Shown here piece by piece: positions 6,899 to 14,203 of a stretch of 17,931 bases of DNA. Within the stretch, counting starts at the first letter, position 1. Each line of letters begins with the position of its first letter. The stretch covers positions 1 to 17,931 of the forward strand of contig JANMWO010000406.1 of the NCBI GenBank assembly GCA_031394025.1, given 5' to 3'. Both the position numbers and the translations under genes were made by a program. Under the pieces are notes generated by a model. That model did not search any database. It was not told the DNA's origin and saw nothing but the letters and a program-made list of their open reading frames with translations. The stretch is from JANXSF01 sp031394025 (lineage in GTDB: Bacteria > Acidobacteriota > Terriglobia > Bryobacterales > Bryobacteraceae).

Positions 6899-7267
6899 AT
6901 GATTGGAATGAGAACCATCCTCGATGTCGCTGACAACAGCGGCGCACGCAGGTTGAGTTGCATATTGCCTCGCGGTGGCGACCTGGGTGCGCACGCTGGT
7001 CTGGGTGATATTGTGACCGCAGCGGTGAAAGAAGCCGCCCCTGAGTCGGCAGTGAAAAAGGGTAAAGTGGTACGTTGCGTGATTGTTCGGATGCGTAAGG
7101 AAACTCGCCGCAAGGATGGGACTTACATTCGTTTTGATAACAACGCTGCTGTACTGATCAACGAAGTAGGGGAACCGCTGGGCACGCGTGTGTTCGGACC
7201 GGTGGCCCGTGAGTTACGTGAGAAGCGCTACATGAAAATTGTGTCGCTGGCTCCGGAGGTAATCTAA
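6899..7267 (+). CDS. rplN: 50S ribosomal protein L14
   Basis: L14 (122 aa) lies at the subunit interface, forms bridges with 16S RNA and contacts L19. The conserved LDVADNSGARRL motif is at residues 8-19, then GDIVTAAVKEA, and GTRVFGPVARELR near the end. Length is exact for the family. AGGGAG (6885-6890) is eight bases before the ATG. It is the first gene of the spc block. Its final codons carry the Shine-Dalgarno of rplX. Confidence 0.97.
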   Translation: MIGMRTILDVADNSGARRLSCILPRGGDLGAHAGLGDIVTAAVKEAAPESAVKKGKVVRCVIVRMRKETRRKDGTYIRFDNNAAVLINEVGEPLGTRVFGPVARELREKRYMKIVSLAPEVI

Positions 7268-7651
7268 ATGGCTGCTCCCCAGAAAGTAATGGGCAGAAAA
7301 GGATTGGTCACGGTGAAACTCCGTATCCGATTCAAAAAGAACGATTTGGTTAAGGTGATTTCGGGTCGCGACAAGGGTAAAACCGGTCGGATTCTGGAAA
7401 TCGACCGCGAGCGTGGGCGTCTTCTGGTCGAAGGAGTGATGTTGGTAAAGCGTCACACCAAGGCCAACCCGCAGAAGCAGATTAAAGGTGGCATTGCCGA
7501 AAAGGAAGCAACGATTCACGTTTCTAACGTGATGATTCTGACTTCTGGCGGCGTGACCACTCGCATTGGCACGAAGATGGAAGGCGAAGGTTCGGGAGCG
7601 CGTCGGGTTCGTGTGGCGCGTAAGACGGGCGAAGTTCTCGACAAAAAGTAA
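7268..7651 (+). CDS. rplX: 50S ribosomal protein L24, slightly long at the N-terminus
   Basis: L24 (127 aa) is an assembly initiator protein near the tunnel exit. The KOW core is clear: RIRFKKNDLVKVISGRDKGKTGRI at about residues 19-42, then VLVKRHTKANPQ-like sequence and the GGIAEKEATIHVSNVMI strand. Family members usually start near the KGD/KND stretch and have about 100-110 residues. Here an extra 16 or so residues precede it. ATG 7268 is preferred because GGAGG (7255-7259), eight bases upstream in rplN, is the best ribosome binding site and the ATG abuts the rplN stop. ATG 7289 and GTG 7313 are possible but less well supported. Confidence 0.96.
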   Translation: MAAPQKVMGRKGLVTVKLRIRFKKNDLVKVISGRDKGKTGRILEIDRERGRLLVEGVMLVKRHTKANPQKQIKGGIAEKEATIHVSNVMILTSGGVTTRIGTKMEGEGSGARRVRVARKTGEVLDKK

Positions 7652-7686
7652 GTTATAAGTTCACAAATTCAGGAATTAAGCCGGAT

Positions 7687-8229
7687 ATGCCTGCAAGGTT
7701 GAAAGAGCATTACACAAAAATCGTTGTCCCCACTTTGAGTAAAGAGTTTGGGTACACAAACATCATGGCCGTTCCGAGAATCAATAAGATCTCGTTGAAC
7801 ATTGGCCTTGGTGAAGCGACGCAAAATCCCAAGATGGTGGATGGAGCAGCGAATGAATTGGGGACCATTGCCGGGCAAAAGCCGGTGGTCACCAAAGCTA
7901 AGAAGTCCATTGCTGCCTTCAAGTTGCGCGAGGGAATGTCGATCGGTGCCATGGTTACACTGCGTGGCGACCGGATGTACGAATTTTTTGATCGTCTGGT
8001 AAACGTGGCTCTACCGCGCGTGCGCGATTTCCGCGGTATTTCGACCAAGGCCTTTGATGGCCGGGGCAACTTTACACTAGGCATCAAAGACCAATTGATC
8101 TTCCCGGAGATTGATTACAACAAGATTGAAAAGATTAAAGGGATGAACATTTGCATCACGACGACGGCTACAACCGACGCCGAGGCGCTGGCGCTGCTCA
8201 GAGCAATGGGCATGCCGTTCACCAAGTAA
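7687..8229 (+). CDS. rplE: 50S ribosomal protein L5
   Basis: L5 (180 aa) binds 5S rRNA and contacts P-site tRNA in the central protuberance. It has the VPRINKISLNIGLGEA motif (about 27-42), GQKPVVTKAKKSIAAFKLREG, the VALPRVRDFRGIS segment and GNFTLGIKDQLIFPEI near residues 125-140. Length is standard. It starts MPARLKEHYTK, as usual, 35 bases after rplX. In E. coli S8 represses the spc operon at the start of rplE; no such S8 site is evident here. Confidence 0.97.
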   Translation: MPARLKEHYTKIVVPTLSKEFGYTNIMAVPRINKISLNIGLGEATQNPKMVDGAANELGTIAGQKPVVTKAKKSIAAFKLREGMSIGAMVTLRGDRMYEFFDRLVNVALPRVRDFRGISTKAFDGRGNFTLGIKDQLIFPEIDYNKIEKIKGMNICITTTATTDAEALALLRAMGMPFTK

Positions 8230-8247
8230 GAGAGGGATTAAAAGCGA

Positions 8248-8457
8248 ATGGCAACTACGGCAAAAATCGCCAAGGACGTAAAGCTCAAGGCGCTCAAAGA
8301 TAAAGGCGTCCCCAAGTTTGGCGTTCGCCACCGCAACCGCTGTTTCCGCTGCGGTCGGCCGCGCGGGTACATTGGCAAGTTCAACTTGTGTCGAATTTGT
8401 TTCCGCCAATTGGCGTTAGCCGGGGAAATCCCTGGCGTGACTAAGTCCAGTTGGTAG
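8248..8457 (+). CDS. rpsN: 30S ribosomal protein S14, zinc-binding type
   Basis: S14 (69 aa) is a head protein of the small subunit. It is the short zinc form: Cys32 and Cys35 (RCFRCGRP), then Cys48 and Cys51 (LCRICFR), with the GEIPGVTKSSW ending. The usual length is 61; eight extra N-terminal residues are present here. GAGGGA about ten bases upstream supports ATG 8248. A zinc-lacking S14 paralogue, common in zinc-limited bacteria, would have to be elsewhere in the genome. Confidence 0.97.
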   Translation: MATTAKIAKDVKLKALKDKGVPKFGVRHRNRCFRCGRPRGYIGKFNLCRICFRQLALAGEIPGVTKSSW

Positions 8458-8584
8458 TCACTGATTTGTTTGAATAACGTATCACCAGCTTGTAAGAGCC
8501 GACGGTAGGCCACCGGACGAAAAAGATTTTAGAGGCCAATGTAACGGCTAATGTTGTAGAGAAGAGGCCACAAGAGGAAAGTGT
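8458..8584 (+). promoter_or_regulatory. 127-base spacer between rpsN and rpsH
   Basis: This spacer contains no reading frame I can support. It has a direct repeat AGAGGCCA (8531-8538 and 8563-8570, 32 bases apart) and a weak hairpin CGGT/ACCG (8503-8506 with 8512-8515). A purine-rich AGAGG (8573-8577) serves as the rpsH Shine-Dalgarno. No promoter is clear. Regulation by S8 in this spacer is possible but unsupported. Confidence 0.2.
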
Positions 8585-8980
8585 ATGACGAGCGATCCAA
8601 TTGCTGACATGTTAACCCGGTTGCGAAATGCGATTTCCGCAAAGCATCCGAAGGTTGACGTCCCAGGTTCTAAATTAAAGGTTGAAATCGCCCGGATTCT
8701 CAAGGATGAGGGCTACATCGCCAATTATAAGATTGCCGACGAAGGCGCCAAGCGTGTGATCAAGATCTACTTGAAGTACACGCCAGGCAACGATCCGGTA
8801 ATTTCGTATATCCAGCGGGTTTCAAAACCAGGTTGCCGCGTTTACGTGGGCAGCAAGGATATTCCTAAGGTTTTGGGCGGGTTAGGTATTAATATTCTCA
8901 CCACTCCGAAAGGGGTGATGACCGGTAAGACGGCGCGCAAATCGGGCGTCGGCGGAGAGTTGCTCTGTCACGTCTACTAA
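8585..8980 (+). CDS. rpsH: 30S ribosomal protein S8
   Basis: S8 (131 aa) is a primary 16S-binding protein and the spc operon repressor in E. coli. It opens TSDPIADMLTRLRNA and has the conserved RVSKPGCRVYV segment and the GVMTGKTARKSGVGGELLCHVY end, where GEVLCYVW is common. Length is standard. AGAGGAAAG lies about 7 bases upstream of ATG 8585. It follows the unusually long 127-base spacer after rpsN. Confidence 0.97.
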   Translation: MTSDPIADMLTRLRNAISAKHPKVDVPGSKLKVEIARILKDEGYIANYKIADEGAKRVIKIYLKYTPGNDPVISYIQRVSKPGCRVYVGSKDIPKVLGGLGINILTTPKGVMTGKTARKSGVGGELLCHVY

Positions 8981-9028
8981 GACGCAGCAGTGGCGACTTT
9001 TTGAAAATAGAGATTTAAAGGTACAACA

Positions 9029-9571
9029 ATGTCAAGAGTAGGGAAGAAACCGATTCCGCTGCCCGCCAACGTGAAGATTCAAGTTGGTGCGCAATTGCAG
9101 GTAGAGGGCCCCAAGGGTAAGCTCACCGTTCCAATTCCGTACGGTATTCGTATTGAACAGGAAGGGAATACGTTGAATATCAAGCGCGACGCTGACCAGT
9201 ATGCCGCATTGCACGGGCTCACCCGAGCCTTGGCCGCCAATGCTGTGCTGGGCGTTTCTGCTGGATTCACTCGCGAATTGGACATCGTGGGAATTGGCTA
9301 CCGTTGCGACCAGAAAGATCCTCGGGTGCTGACGTTTACGTTAGGCTATTCGCATCCGATTGAATACATGCTGCCGACGGGCGTTGATGCGAAAATTGAA
9401 AAACAGACGCATATTGTGCTGACCGGCTTTGACAAGCAATTGCTGGGTCAAGCGGCGGCTCACATGCGGTCGTTGCGCAAGCCCGATCCGTATAAGAACA
9501 AAGGTGTGCGCTACACTGGCGAAGTTCTACGCAAGAAGGTTGGCAAGTCTGGCGCGACTGGTAAAAAGTAA
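9029..9571 (+). CDS. rplF: 50S ribosomal protein L6
   Basis: L6 (180 aa) lies near the GTPase-associated centre. It starts MSRVGKKPIPLPANV, has two repeated alpha/beta domains, and carries the C-terminal motif RKPDPYKNKGVRYTGEVLRKK (about residues 151-171), the family's best signature, with GYSHPIEY-type sequence in the middle. Length is typical. A modest AAAGGT precedes the ATG by about eight bases. A 48-base spacer follows rpsH. Confidence 0.97.
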   Translation: MSRVGKKPIPLPANVKIQVGAQLQVEGPKGKLTVPIPYGIRIEQEGNTLNIKRDADQYAALHGLTRALAANAVLGVSAGFTRELDIVGIGYRCDQKDPRVLTFTLGYSHPIEYMLPTGVDAKIEKQTHIVLTGFDKQLLGQAAAHMRSLRKPDPYKNKGVRYTGEVLRKKVGKSGATGKK

Positions 9572-9591
9572 TTAGCGGAGCTTAGAAGATC

Positions 9592-9954
9592 ATGATCGGC
9601 AAAATTAACAAGGACGAAGTCCGGCGGAGAATTCACATCCGCATCCGCAAGAAGGTTAAGGGCGATGCCATACGGCCACGCCTGGCGGTGTTCCGCAGCT
9701 TGAAGCACATCTACGCTCAGATCATTGATGATCGGGCCGGGGTGACCATGGTTGCAGCCTCCACCAACGAAAAAAGTACTACCGTCTCGGGCGGCGGAAA
9801 CCTATCGGGCGCAAAATTAATCGGTCAACTGGTGGCCCAACGCGCTATTGAAAAAGGCGTCAAGAAAGTGGTGTTTGATCGGGGCGGCTTTTTGTATCAT
9901 GGCCGCATCAAGGCGCTGGCCGATGCCGCGCGGGAAGCAGGACTGGAGTTTTAA
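9592..9954 (+). CDS. rplR: 50S ribosomal protein L18
   Basis: L18 (120 aa) binds 5S rRNA with L5. Visible features are the basic N-terminus RRRIHIRIRKKVKG, then RPRLAVFRSLKHIYAQIIDD (about residues 28-47), ASTNEKS and the KKVVFDRGGFLYHGRIKALADAAREAGLEF ending, which is the strongest family motif. Length is normal. GGAG lies about 12 bases upstream. Its TAA stop shares an A with the rpsE start (TAATG), a one-base overlap that favours coupling. Confidence 0.97.
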   Translation: MIGKINKDEVRRRIHIRIRKKVKGDAIRPRLAVFRSLKHIYAQIIDDRAGVTMVAASTNEKSTTVSGGGNLSGAKLIGQLVAQRAIEKGVKKVVFDRGGFLYHGRIKALADAAREAGLEF

Positions 9955-10463
9955 TGCCAACAATCATCAAACGTATCGATCCGACGCAGCTTAGCTTGAA
10001 AGAGCAAGTGGTGGCCATCAACCGCGTCACCAAAGTGGTCAAAGGCGGCAAGAACCTCAGCTTTTCAGCTCTGGTTGTTGTTGGCGATCCGGCAGCGCGG
10101 GTAGTCGGCTACGGAACAGGGAAAGCGAAGGAAGTTCCTTCGGCAATCAAAAAGGGCATTGAAGCCGCTAAGAAGAATCTTAGCCGGGTGAATGTGCTGG
10201 ACGGCACCATTCCGCATCAGGTAATGGGCATTTTCGGTACCGGTATGGTCATGTTGAAGCCCGCTCCGGCCGGAACTGGCGTGATTGCTGGTGGTGCGGT
10301 TCGTGCAGTGATTACTGCGGTAGGCATCCCCAATGTGCTGACCAAGTCACTTGGTTCGCGCAATCCGCACAACTCTGTGAAAGCCACCATCAACGGTTTA
10401 CAGCAACTGCGAGACAAGCAGACCATTGCCGATCTACGGGGCCTGGCCCTGGACAAGATTTAA
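9954..10463 (+). CDS. rpsE: 30S ribosomal protein S5
   Basis: S5 (169 aa) lines the mRNA entry tunnel and affects decoding accuracy. The dsRNA-binding-like N-terminal domain has RVTKVVKGGKNLSFSALVVVGD (about residues 24-45), the region of spectinomycin contacts, and the C-terminal domain has PAPAGTGVIAGGAVRAVIT and NPHNSVKATINGL. Length is typical. GGAG (9945-9948) in the end of rplR serves as Shine-Dalgarno for the overlapping ATG 9954. Confidence 0.97.
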   Translation: MPTIIKRIDPTQLSLKEQVVAINRVTKVVKGGKNLSFSALVVVGDPAARVVGYGTGKAKEVPSAIKKGIEAAKKNLSRVNVLDGTIPHQVMGIFGTGMVMLKPAPAGTGVIAGGAVRAVITAVGIPNVLTKSLGSRNPHNSVKATINGLQQLRDKQTIADLRGLALDKI

Positions 10464-10514
10464 CTCAGATTTTTTAGACATTAGTTGTTAGTTGAAATAG
10501 GATAGAAACGCGTT

Positions 10515-10697
10515 ATGTCGCAGAAAATGATCAAGATCAAGCTGATTCACAGCCCGATCTGCACTCCCGAAAAGCACAAAGTGATTGTGCGTTCGCTTGG
10601 TCTGAAAACCATGAATCGGATTGTGGTTCGGCCCGACACTCCGTCGTTCCGTGGCATGGTGGCAAAAATTCCGCACCTGCTCGCTATCGTTGATTAA
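10515..10697 (+). CDS. rpmD: 50S ribosomal protein L30
   Basis: L30 (60 aa) is a small large-subunit protein, absent from some bacteria but present here. It has the standard KIKLIHSPICTPEKHKVIVRSLGLKTMN pattern and the family's RPDTPSFRGMVAKIPHLL end. AGGA (10499-10502) is a rather distant Shine-Dalgarno (about 12 bases). It sits in the normal place between rpsE and rplO, with 51 bases before and 26 after. Confidence 0.95.
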   Translation: MSQKMIKIKLIHSPICTPEKHKVIVRSLGLKTMNRIVVRPDTPSFRGMVAKIPHLLAIVD

Positions 10698-10723
10698 GCT
10701 GACAAACACGCGGAGACACGAAG

Positions 10724-11209
10724 ATGAATTTATCAAATATTAAGCCGCCCAAGGGACAAAATCATAAGAAACAGCGCGTCGGCCAAGGTATGGGTACCGG
10801 TCGCGGCAAGTTCTCTGGTCGTGGTGCCAAGGGTGCCCGTTCGATTAGCGGTTACTCAAAAATGCGCGGATTTGAAGGCGGCCAAATGCCCCTTCATCGT
10901 CGTTTGCCGAAGCGCGGTTTTACCAACATTTTCAAAAAGCATTATGCGCTAGTGAATGTCTGCACGCTGGAAAAATTGGAAGGTACTTCGTTTGACCCCA
11001 CCAATCTTATGGAACTAGGCGTTATTCATAAGATGGGTGATGGGCTGAAAATCCTTGCCAACGGTGAAATCACTCGCGCCCTTAACGTTTCCGCCCACTT
11101 ATTTTCTAAGACGGCTGAAGAAAAGATTAAGGCCGCCGGTGGCACTGTCACGGTGATCCCGCAGCGGATTCCGGCTCCCATTAAGAATAGTAAGAAGAAG
11201 CAGAAGTAG
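10724..11209 (+). CDS. rplO: 50S ribosomal protein L15
   Basis: L15 (161 aa) is a late-assembly protein with a long unstructured N-terminal arm that threads into 23S RNA. The glycine-rich arm is clear: RVGQGMGTGRGKFSGRGAKG at about residues 18-37, then GFEGGQMPLHRRLPKRGF. The globular C-terminal part includes HLFSKTAEEKIKAAGGTVTVI. It is a little longer than the usual 144-150 because of a basic tail KNSKKKQK. It is followed by secY after 12 bases, the standard order. Confidence 0.97.
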   Translation: MNLSNIKPPKGQNHKKQRVGQGMGTGRGKFSGRGAKGARSISGYSKMRGFEGGQMPLHRRLPKRGFTNIFKKHYALVNVCTLEKLEGTSFDPTNLMELGVIHKMGDGLKILANGEITRALNVSAHLFSKTAEEKIKAAGGTVTVIPQRIPAPIKNSKKKQK

Positions 11210-11221
11210 CGCGGAGAAGAG

Positions 11222-12616
11222 ATGAAGTTCTTTGATGCAGTCGCGAACGCATTCCGAATTCCGGACCTCCGGAAGCGAATTCTGTTCACTCTGGGACTGC
11301 TGGCAATTTATCGGTTGGGCGGCCACTTGCCAACCCCCGGAATTGACGCCAACAAGCTGGAAGAATTTTTCCGGCAGAACCAGGGAACAGTCCTCGGGAT
11401 GTTTGATCTGTTTTCCGGTGGCATGTTCCGCCGGTTGACAATATTTGCATTGGGCATTATGCCCTACATCACTTCGTCCATCATTTTGCAGTTGATGACG
11501 CTGGTGATCCCCACTCTTGAAAAACTGTCCAAAGAAGGCGAGCTGGGTCGACGAAAAATCACCCAGTGGACACGCTATTTGACGGTCATGTTGGCCCTTG
11601 TGCAATCGGCGACCATCGCTATCAGTTTGCAGGCCTCCGGTAATTTCGTGCTCAACCCTGGTCCCTGGTTTATTTTCCTGACCATGATCACGCTGACCAC
11701 GGGCACAGCCTTCATCATGTGGTTGGGTGAGCAGATTTCCGAACGGGGAATTGGCAATGGCATGTCGCTGATCATTTTCACTGGTATCGTCGTCGGATTG
11801 CCTTCGGCCATCCATAACATCTATACCAACGTAGCGGTCACGCACGAATGGAACGCCCTGCAATTGATTGTCATTTTAGCGATCATGGTGCTGGTGGTCG
11901 GGTTCATTGTGTTGGTAGAACGCGGTGAACGACGGATCCCAGTGCAATATGCCCGGCGTGTTGTCGGTCGAAAAATGATGGGTGGAATGTCCACTCACTT
12001 GCCACTGAAAGTGAATGCTGGCGGCGTTATCCCAGTGATCTTCGCTTCCAGTTTGCTAACTTTTCCGCAAACAGCAATGCAGCTATCCTGGGTTCGGGAT
12101 AACGCTTATCTGTCTGGAATGTTGAAGGCGATCAATCATTCTGAACCGATGTATGTGATCCTTTTCATTCTGTTGATTGTATTCTTCTGCTTCTTTTACG
12201 TCAGCCTGATCTTCAATCCTAATGAAGCAGCAGACAATATGCGGAAGTTCGGCGGATTCGTTCCCGGTATTCGACCCGGCAAGAACACCGCTGACTACAT
12301 GAACAATATTCTGACGAAGATCACAGTAGTGGGCGGGTTGTACCTGTCGATCCTGTGCCTTCTTCCGGAAATCATGATCTCTGGCATCAAGCTGCAGCAC
12401 CTCCCGTTAATGGGTAACTGGATTGACGCGCATTTCCCGCGCTTCCTGCTGGATGGCTTGAACGTATCGTTTTATTTTGGTGGAACTTCGCTGCTGATTG
12501 TCGTCGGCGTGGCTATGGATACCATCAATCAGATTGAGGCTCAGTTGATTATGCGGCATTATGAAGGGTTTACGCCTCGCGCTGGACGGATCCGCGGGCG
12601 TCGTAGCAGCGGGTAG
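11222..12616 (+). CDS. secY: Protein translocase channel subunit SecY
   Basis: SecY (464 aa) is the membrane channel that, with SecE and SecG, exports or inserts proteins driven by SecA or by the ribosome. Ten hydrophobic segments can be traced. Markers are the pore-region TSSIILQLM, GEQISERGIGNGMSLIIF (about residues 176-193), NAGGVIPVIFASSLL, and the C-terminal MDTINQIEAQLIMRHYEGF near the end. The cytosolic loop between TM6 and TM7 carries the basic ERRIPVQYARR. Length is at the long end of normal. GGAG lies about 5 bases upstream. No adk follows; map starts after five bases. Confidence 0.98.
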   Translation: MKFFDAVANAFRIPDLRKRILFTLGLLAIYRLGGHLPTPGIDANKLEEFFRQNQGTVLGMFDLFSGGMFRRLTIFALGIMPYITSSIILQLMTLVIPTLEKLSKEGELGRRKITQWTRYLTVMLALVQSATIAISLQASGNFVLNPGPWFIFLTMITLTTGTAFIMWLGEQISERGIGNGMSLIIFTGIVVGLPSAIHNIYTNVAVTHEWNALQLIVILAIMVLVVGFIVLVERGERRIPVQYARRVVGRKMMGGMSTHLPLKVNAGGVIPVIFASSLLTFPQTAMQLSWVRDNAYLSGMLKAINHSEPMYVILFILLIVFFCFFYVSLIFNPNEAADNMRKFGGFVPGIRPGKNTADYMNNILTKITVVGGLYLSILCLLPEIMISGIKLQHLPLMGNWIDAHFPRFLLDGLNVSFYFGGTSLLIVVGVAMDTINQIEAQLIMRHYEGFTPRAGRIRGRRSSG

Positions 12617-12621
12617 GTTTC

Positions 12622-13392
12622 GTGATCATTCGCAAAAGCGCGTCGGAATTGCAGAAAATGCGGCGCAGTGGGTTGCTGGTTCATGAGATTTTGACGAAGA
12701 TGGCCCAACTGGCGGTGGAAGGAATTACAACTTTCGAGCTGGAGTTGGTAGCCGAGAAAATGATGCGGGATGCTGGGGCCAAGCCTGCTTTCAAAGGGTA
12801 TTTTTCGCCAGCCGCAGGGAATCGTTACCCCTATGTTTTGTGTACGTCGGTGAATGAAGAAATTGTCCACGGCATGCCGTCGCCGAAACGGGAGCTCAAA
12901 AAGGGCGACATTGTTTCCATTGACACAGGTGTTCAGTTAGATGGCTATTTCGGGGATTCAGCAGTAACGGTGGCGATCGGGGAAATTACACCGGTTCTAT
13001 CGAAGTTGATGGAAGTGACCAAGCAGTCTTTGGAGCTGGCCATTGACAAGGTTCGACCAGGAAACCGCCTGTTTGATATTTGTGAGACGGTTCAAAAGTA
13101 CGTGGAATCCAACGGTTTCACAATTGTTCGGGAATTTGTGGGGCACGGCATAGGAACGCAGTTGCACGAAGAGCCGCAGATCCCCAATTACGTTGACCGT
13201 CGTGGAGAAAATCCACGGTTGAAAGAGGGAATGGTTCTGGCCATTGAGCCGATGGTAAACGTCGGCAAGCCAGCATCGCGAGTTTTGGCTGATAAGTGGA
13301 CGGCAGTCACGGTGGATGGTTCGGCATCGGCCCATTTTGAGCATTGTGTGGCGGTGACGGCAGACGGTCCCTGGGTTCTGACTCGACCGTAG
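12622..13392 (+). CDS. map: Methionine aminopeptidase, type I
   Basis: This 256-residue metalloenzyme removes the initiator methionine from new proteins after deformylation. The catalytic and metal-binding residues are present: His83 (EEIVHGMP), Asp101 (SIDTG), Asp112 (GDSAVT), His175 (GHGIG), His182, Glu209 (AIEPM) and Glu240 (HFEHC), so it should be active. The start is GTG at 12622, chosen because MIIRKSASELQKMRRSG aligns with typical starts and the next ATG would cut off 12 residues of this segment. The weak GGGTAGG site overlaps the secY stop. It is transcribed with secY and infA. Confidence 0.97.
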   Translation: MIIRKSASELQKMRRSGLLVHEILTKMAQLAVEGITTFELELVAEKMMRDAGAKPAFKGYFSPAAGNRYPYVLCTSVNEEIVHGMPSPKRELKKGDIVSIDTGVQLDGYFGDSAVTVAIGEITPVLSKLMEVTKQSLELAIDKVRPGNRLFDICETVQKYVESNGFTIVREFVGHGIGTQLHEEPQIPNYVDRRGENPRLKEGMVLAIEPMVNVGKPASRVLADKWTAVTVDGSASAHFEHCVAVTADGPWVLTRP

Positions 13393-13441
13393 TGATAGGT
13401 CTGGCGGGCTGTCCTGCTTGGATTCAATGATATAGTGGTAT

Positions 13442-13654
13442 ATGGCCGAAGCGGTCGAAGCCACAGTTTTGGAGTTGATGCCCAACGGCATGGTTCGTTT
13501 GGAGCTGGCTTCACGCCAACAGGTATTGGCCCATCCCGCAGGGGTAAGGGAAAAGAATTTCGTCCGGCTGAGACCCGGTGATCGAGTTGGGGTGGAAGTT
13601 TCACCATTCGATCCGGGGCGTGGCAGGATAAAAAGTTTGTTGAGGAAATCATGA
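13442..13654 (+). CDS. infA: Translation initiation factor IF-1, divergent
   Basis: IF-1 (70 aa) is a single OB fold that occupies the A site during initiation. The family pattern is kept: VEATVLELMPNGMVRLEL, QQVLAHPAG, KNFVRLRPGDRV and EVSPFDPGRGRI. It is divergent: NGMVRLEL for the common NAMFRVEL, GVREKN for GKMRKN in the loop reported to contact 16S helix 44, and the end RGRIKSLLRKS instead of RGRITYR. There is no purine-rich Shine-Dalgarno within 15 bases of the ATG, and TATAGT (13431-13436) lies where a -10 box of a leaderless message would be. Its stop overlaps rpmJ (ATGA). The place between map and rpmJ supports the identity. Confidence 0.9.
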   Translation: MAEAVEATVLELMPNGMVRLELASRQQVLAHPAGVREKNFVRLRPGDRVGVEVSPFDPGRGRIKSLLRKS

Positions 13655-13764
13655 AGGTTCGCGCAAGCGTAAAAAAACTCTGCGATAAATGCAAGATCGT
13701 CAACCGCGAGGGCGTGGTCCGCGTGATCTGCGTCAATCCGAAACACAAGCAGCGTCAAGGCTAA
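13651..13764 (+). CDS. rpmJ: 50S ribosomal protein L36, zinc-binding type
   Basis: L36 (37 aa) is the smallest ribosomal protein and stabilises 23S structure near L6. It reads MKVRASVKKLCDKCKIVNR at the start and ends in PKHKQRQG. Cys11, Cys14, Cys27 and His32 form the zinc ribbon, so this is the zinc-containing C+ form. Its ATG lies inside the infA stop (ATGA, 13651-13654), with GAGGAA (13642-13647) just upstream. It is a complete gene of 38 codons including the TAA stop, and the length is exact for the family. Confidence 0.96.
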   Translation: MKVRASVKKLCDKCKIVNREGVVRVICVNPKHKQRQG

Positions 13765-13804
13765 TTGTGATGCAGATGCAGAAACAAGGTAGGAGCGTTT
13801 AAGA

Positions 13805-14185
13805 ATGGCACGTATTGCAGGCGTCGATTTGCCCGCCAAGAAGAGAGCCGAGATCGGCCTCACGTATATTTACGGTATTGGCAAGACCCGTTCCCAGTCC
13901 ATTTTGTACCGCACTGGTGTGGATAAGAACAAGCGTGTCTCCGATTTGACCGAAGAAGAAGTCAACAAGATCCGCACACTGATTGAAGCCGAAGGTTCAG
14001 TGGAAGGCGATCTGCGCAAGGAAGTTTCGATGAACATTAAACGTCTCATCGAAATGGGTTCCTACCGTGGACTCCGCCATCGCCGCAATTTGCCGGCTCG
14101 TGGCCAACGTACTCACACCAATGCCCGCACCCGCAAAGGTCCACGCCGCGGCACGGTCACAGCTAAAAAGAAAGCAACGAAGTAA
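13805..14185 (+). CDS. rpsM: 30S ribosomal protein S13
   Basis: S13 (126 aa) is a head protein that contacts P-site tRNA and forms bridges with the large subunit. The start MARIAGVDLPAKKRAEIGLTY, the IYGIGKTRSQ helix-hairpin-helix (about 22-31) and the C-terminal RGLRHRRNLPARGQRTHTNARTRKGPRR tail are all present. Length is standard. AGGAG (13791-13795) precedes the ATG by nine bases. It opens the alpha block 40 bases after rpmJ. No S4-binding pseudoknot leader like that of E. coli can be recognised in the short spacer. Confidence 0.97.
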   Translation: MARIAGVDLPAKKRAEIGLTYIYGIGKTRSQSILYRTGVDKNKRVSDLTEEEVNKIRTLIEAEGSVEGDLRKEVSMNIKRLIEMGSYRGLRHRRNLPARGQRTHTNARTRKGPRRGTVTAKKKATK

Positions 14186-14203
14186 AGGTTTCGAAAAAGA
14201 CAC

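Noticed and set aside
8404..8415. Perfect 12-base palindrome CGCCAATTGGCG in rpsN
   Set aside because: It lies in conserved coding sequence (the FRQLALAG end of S14), and a DNA-binding role has no other support.
13385..13401. GACC/GGTC inverted repeat at the map stop
   Set aside because: Only four pairs with a nine-base loop, weaker than the other stop-codon hairpins.
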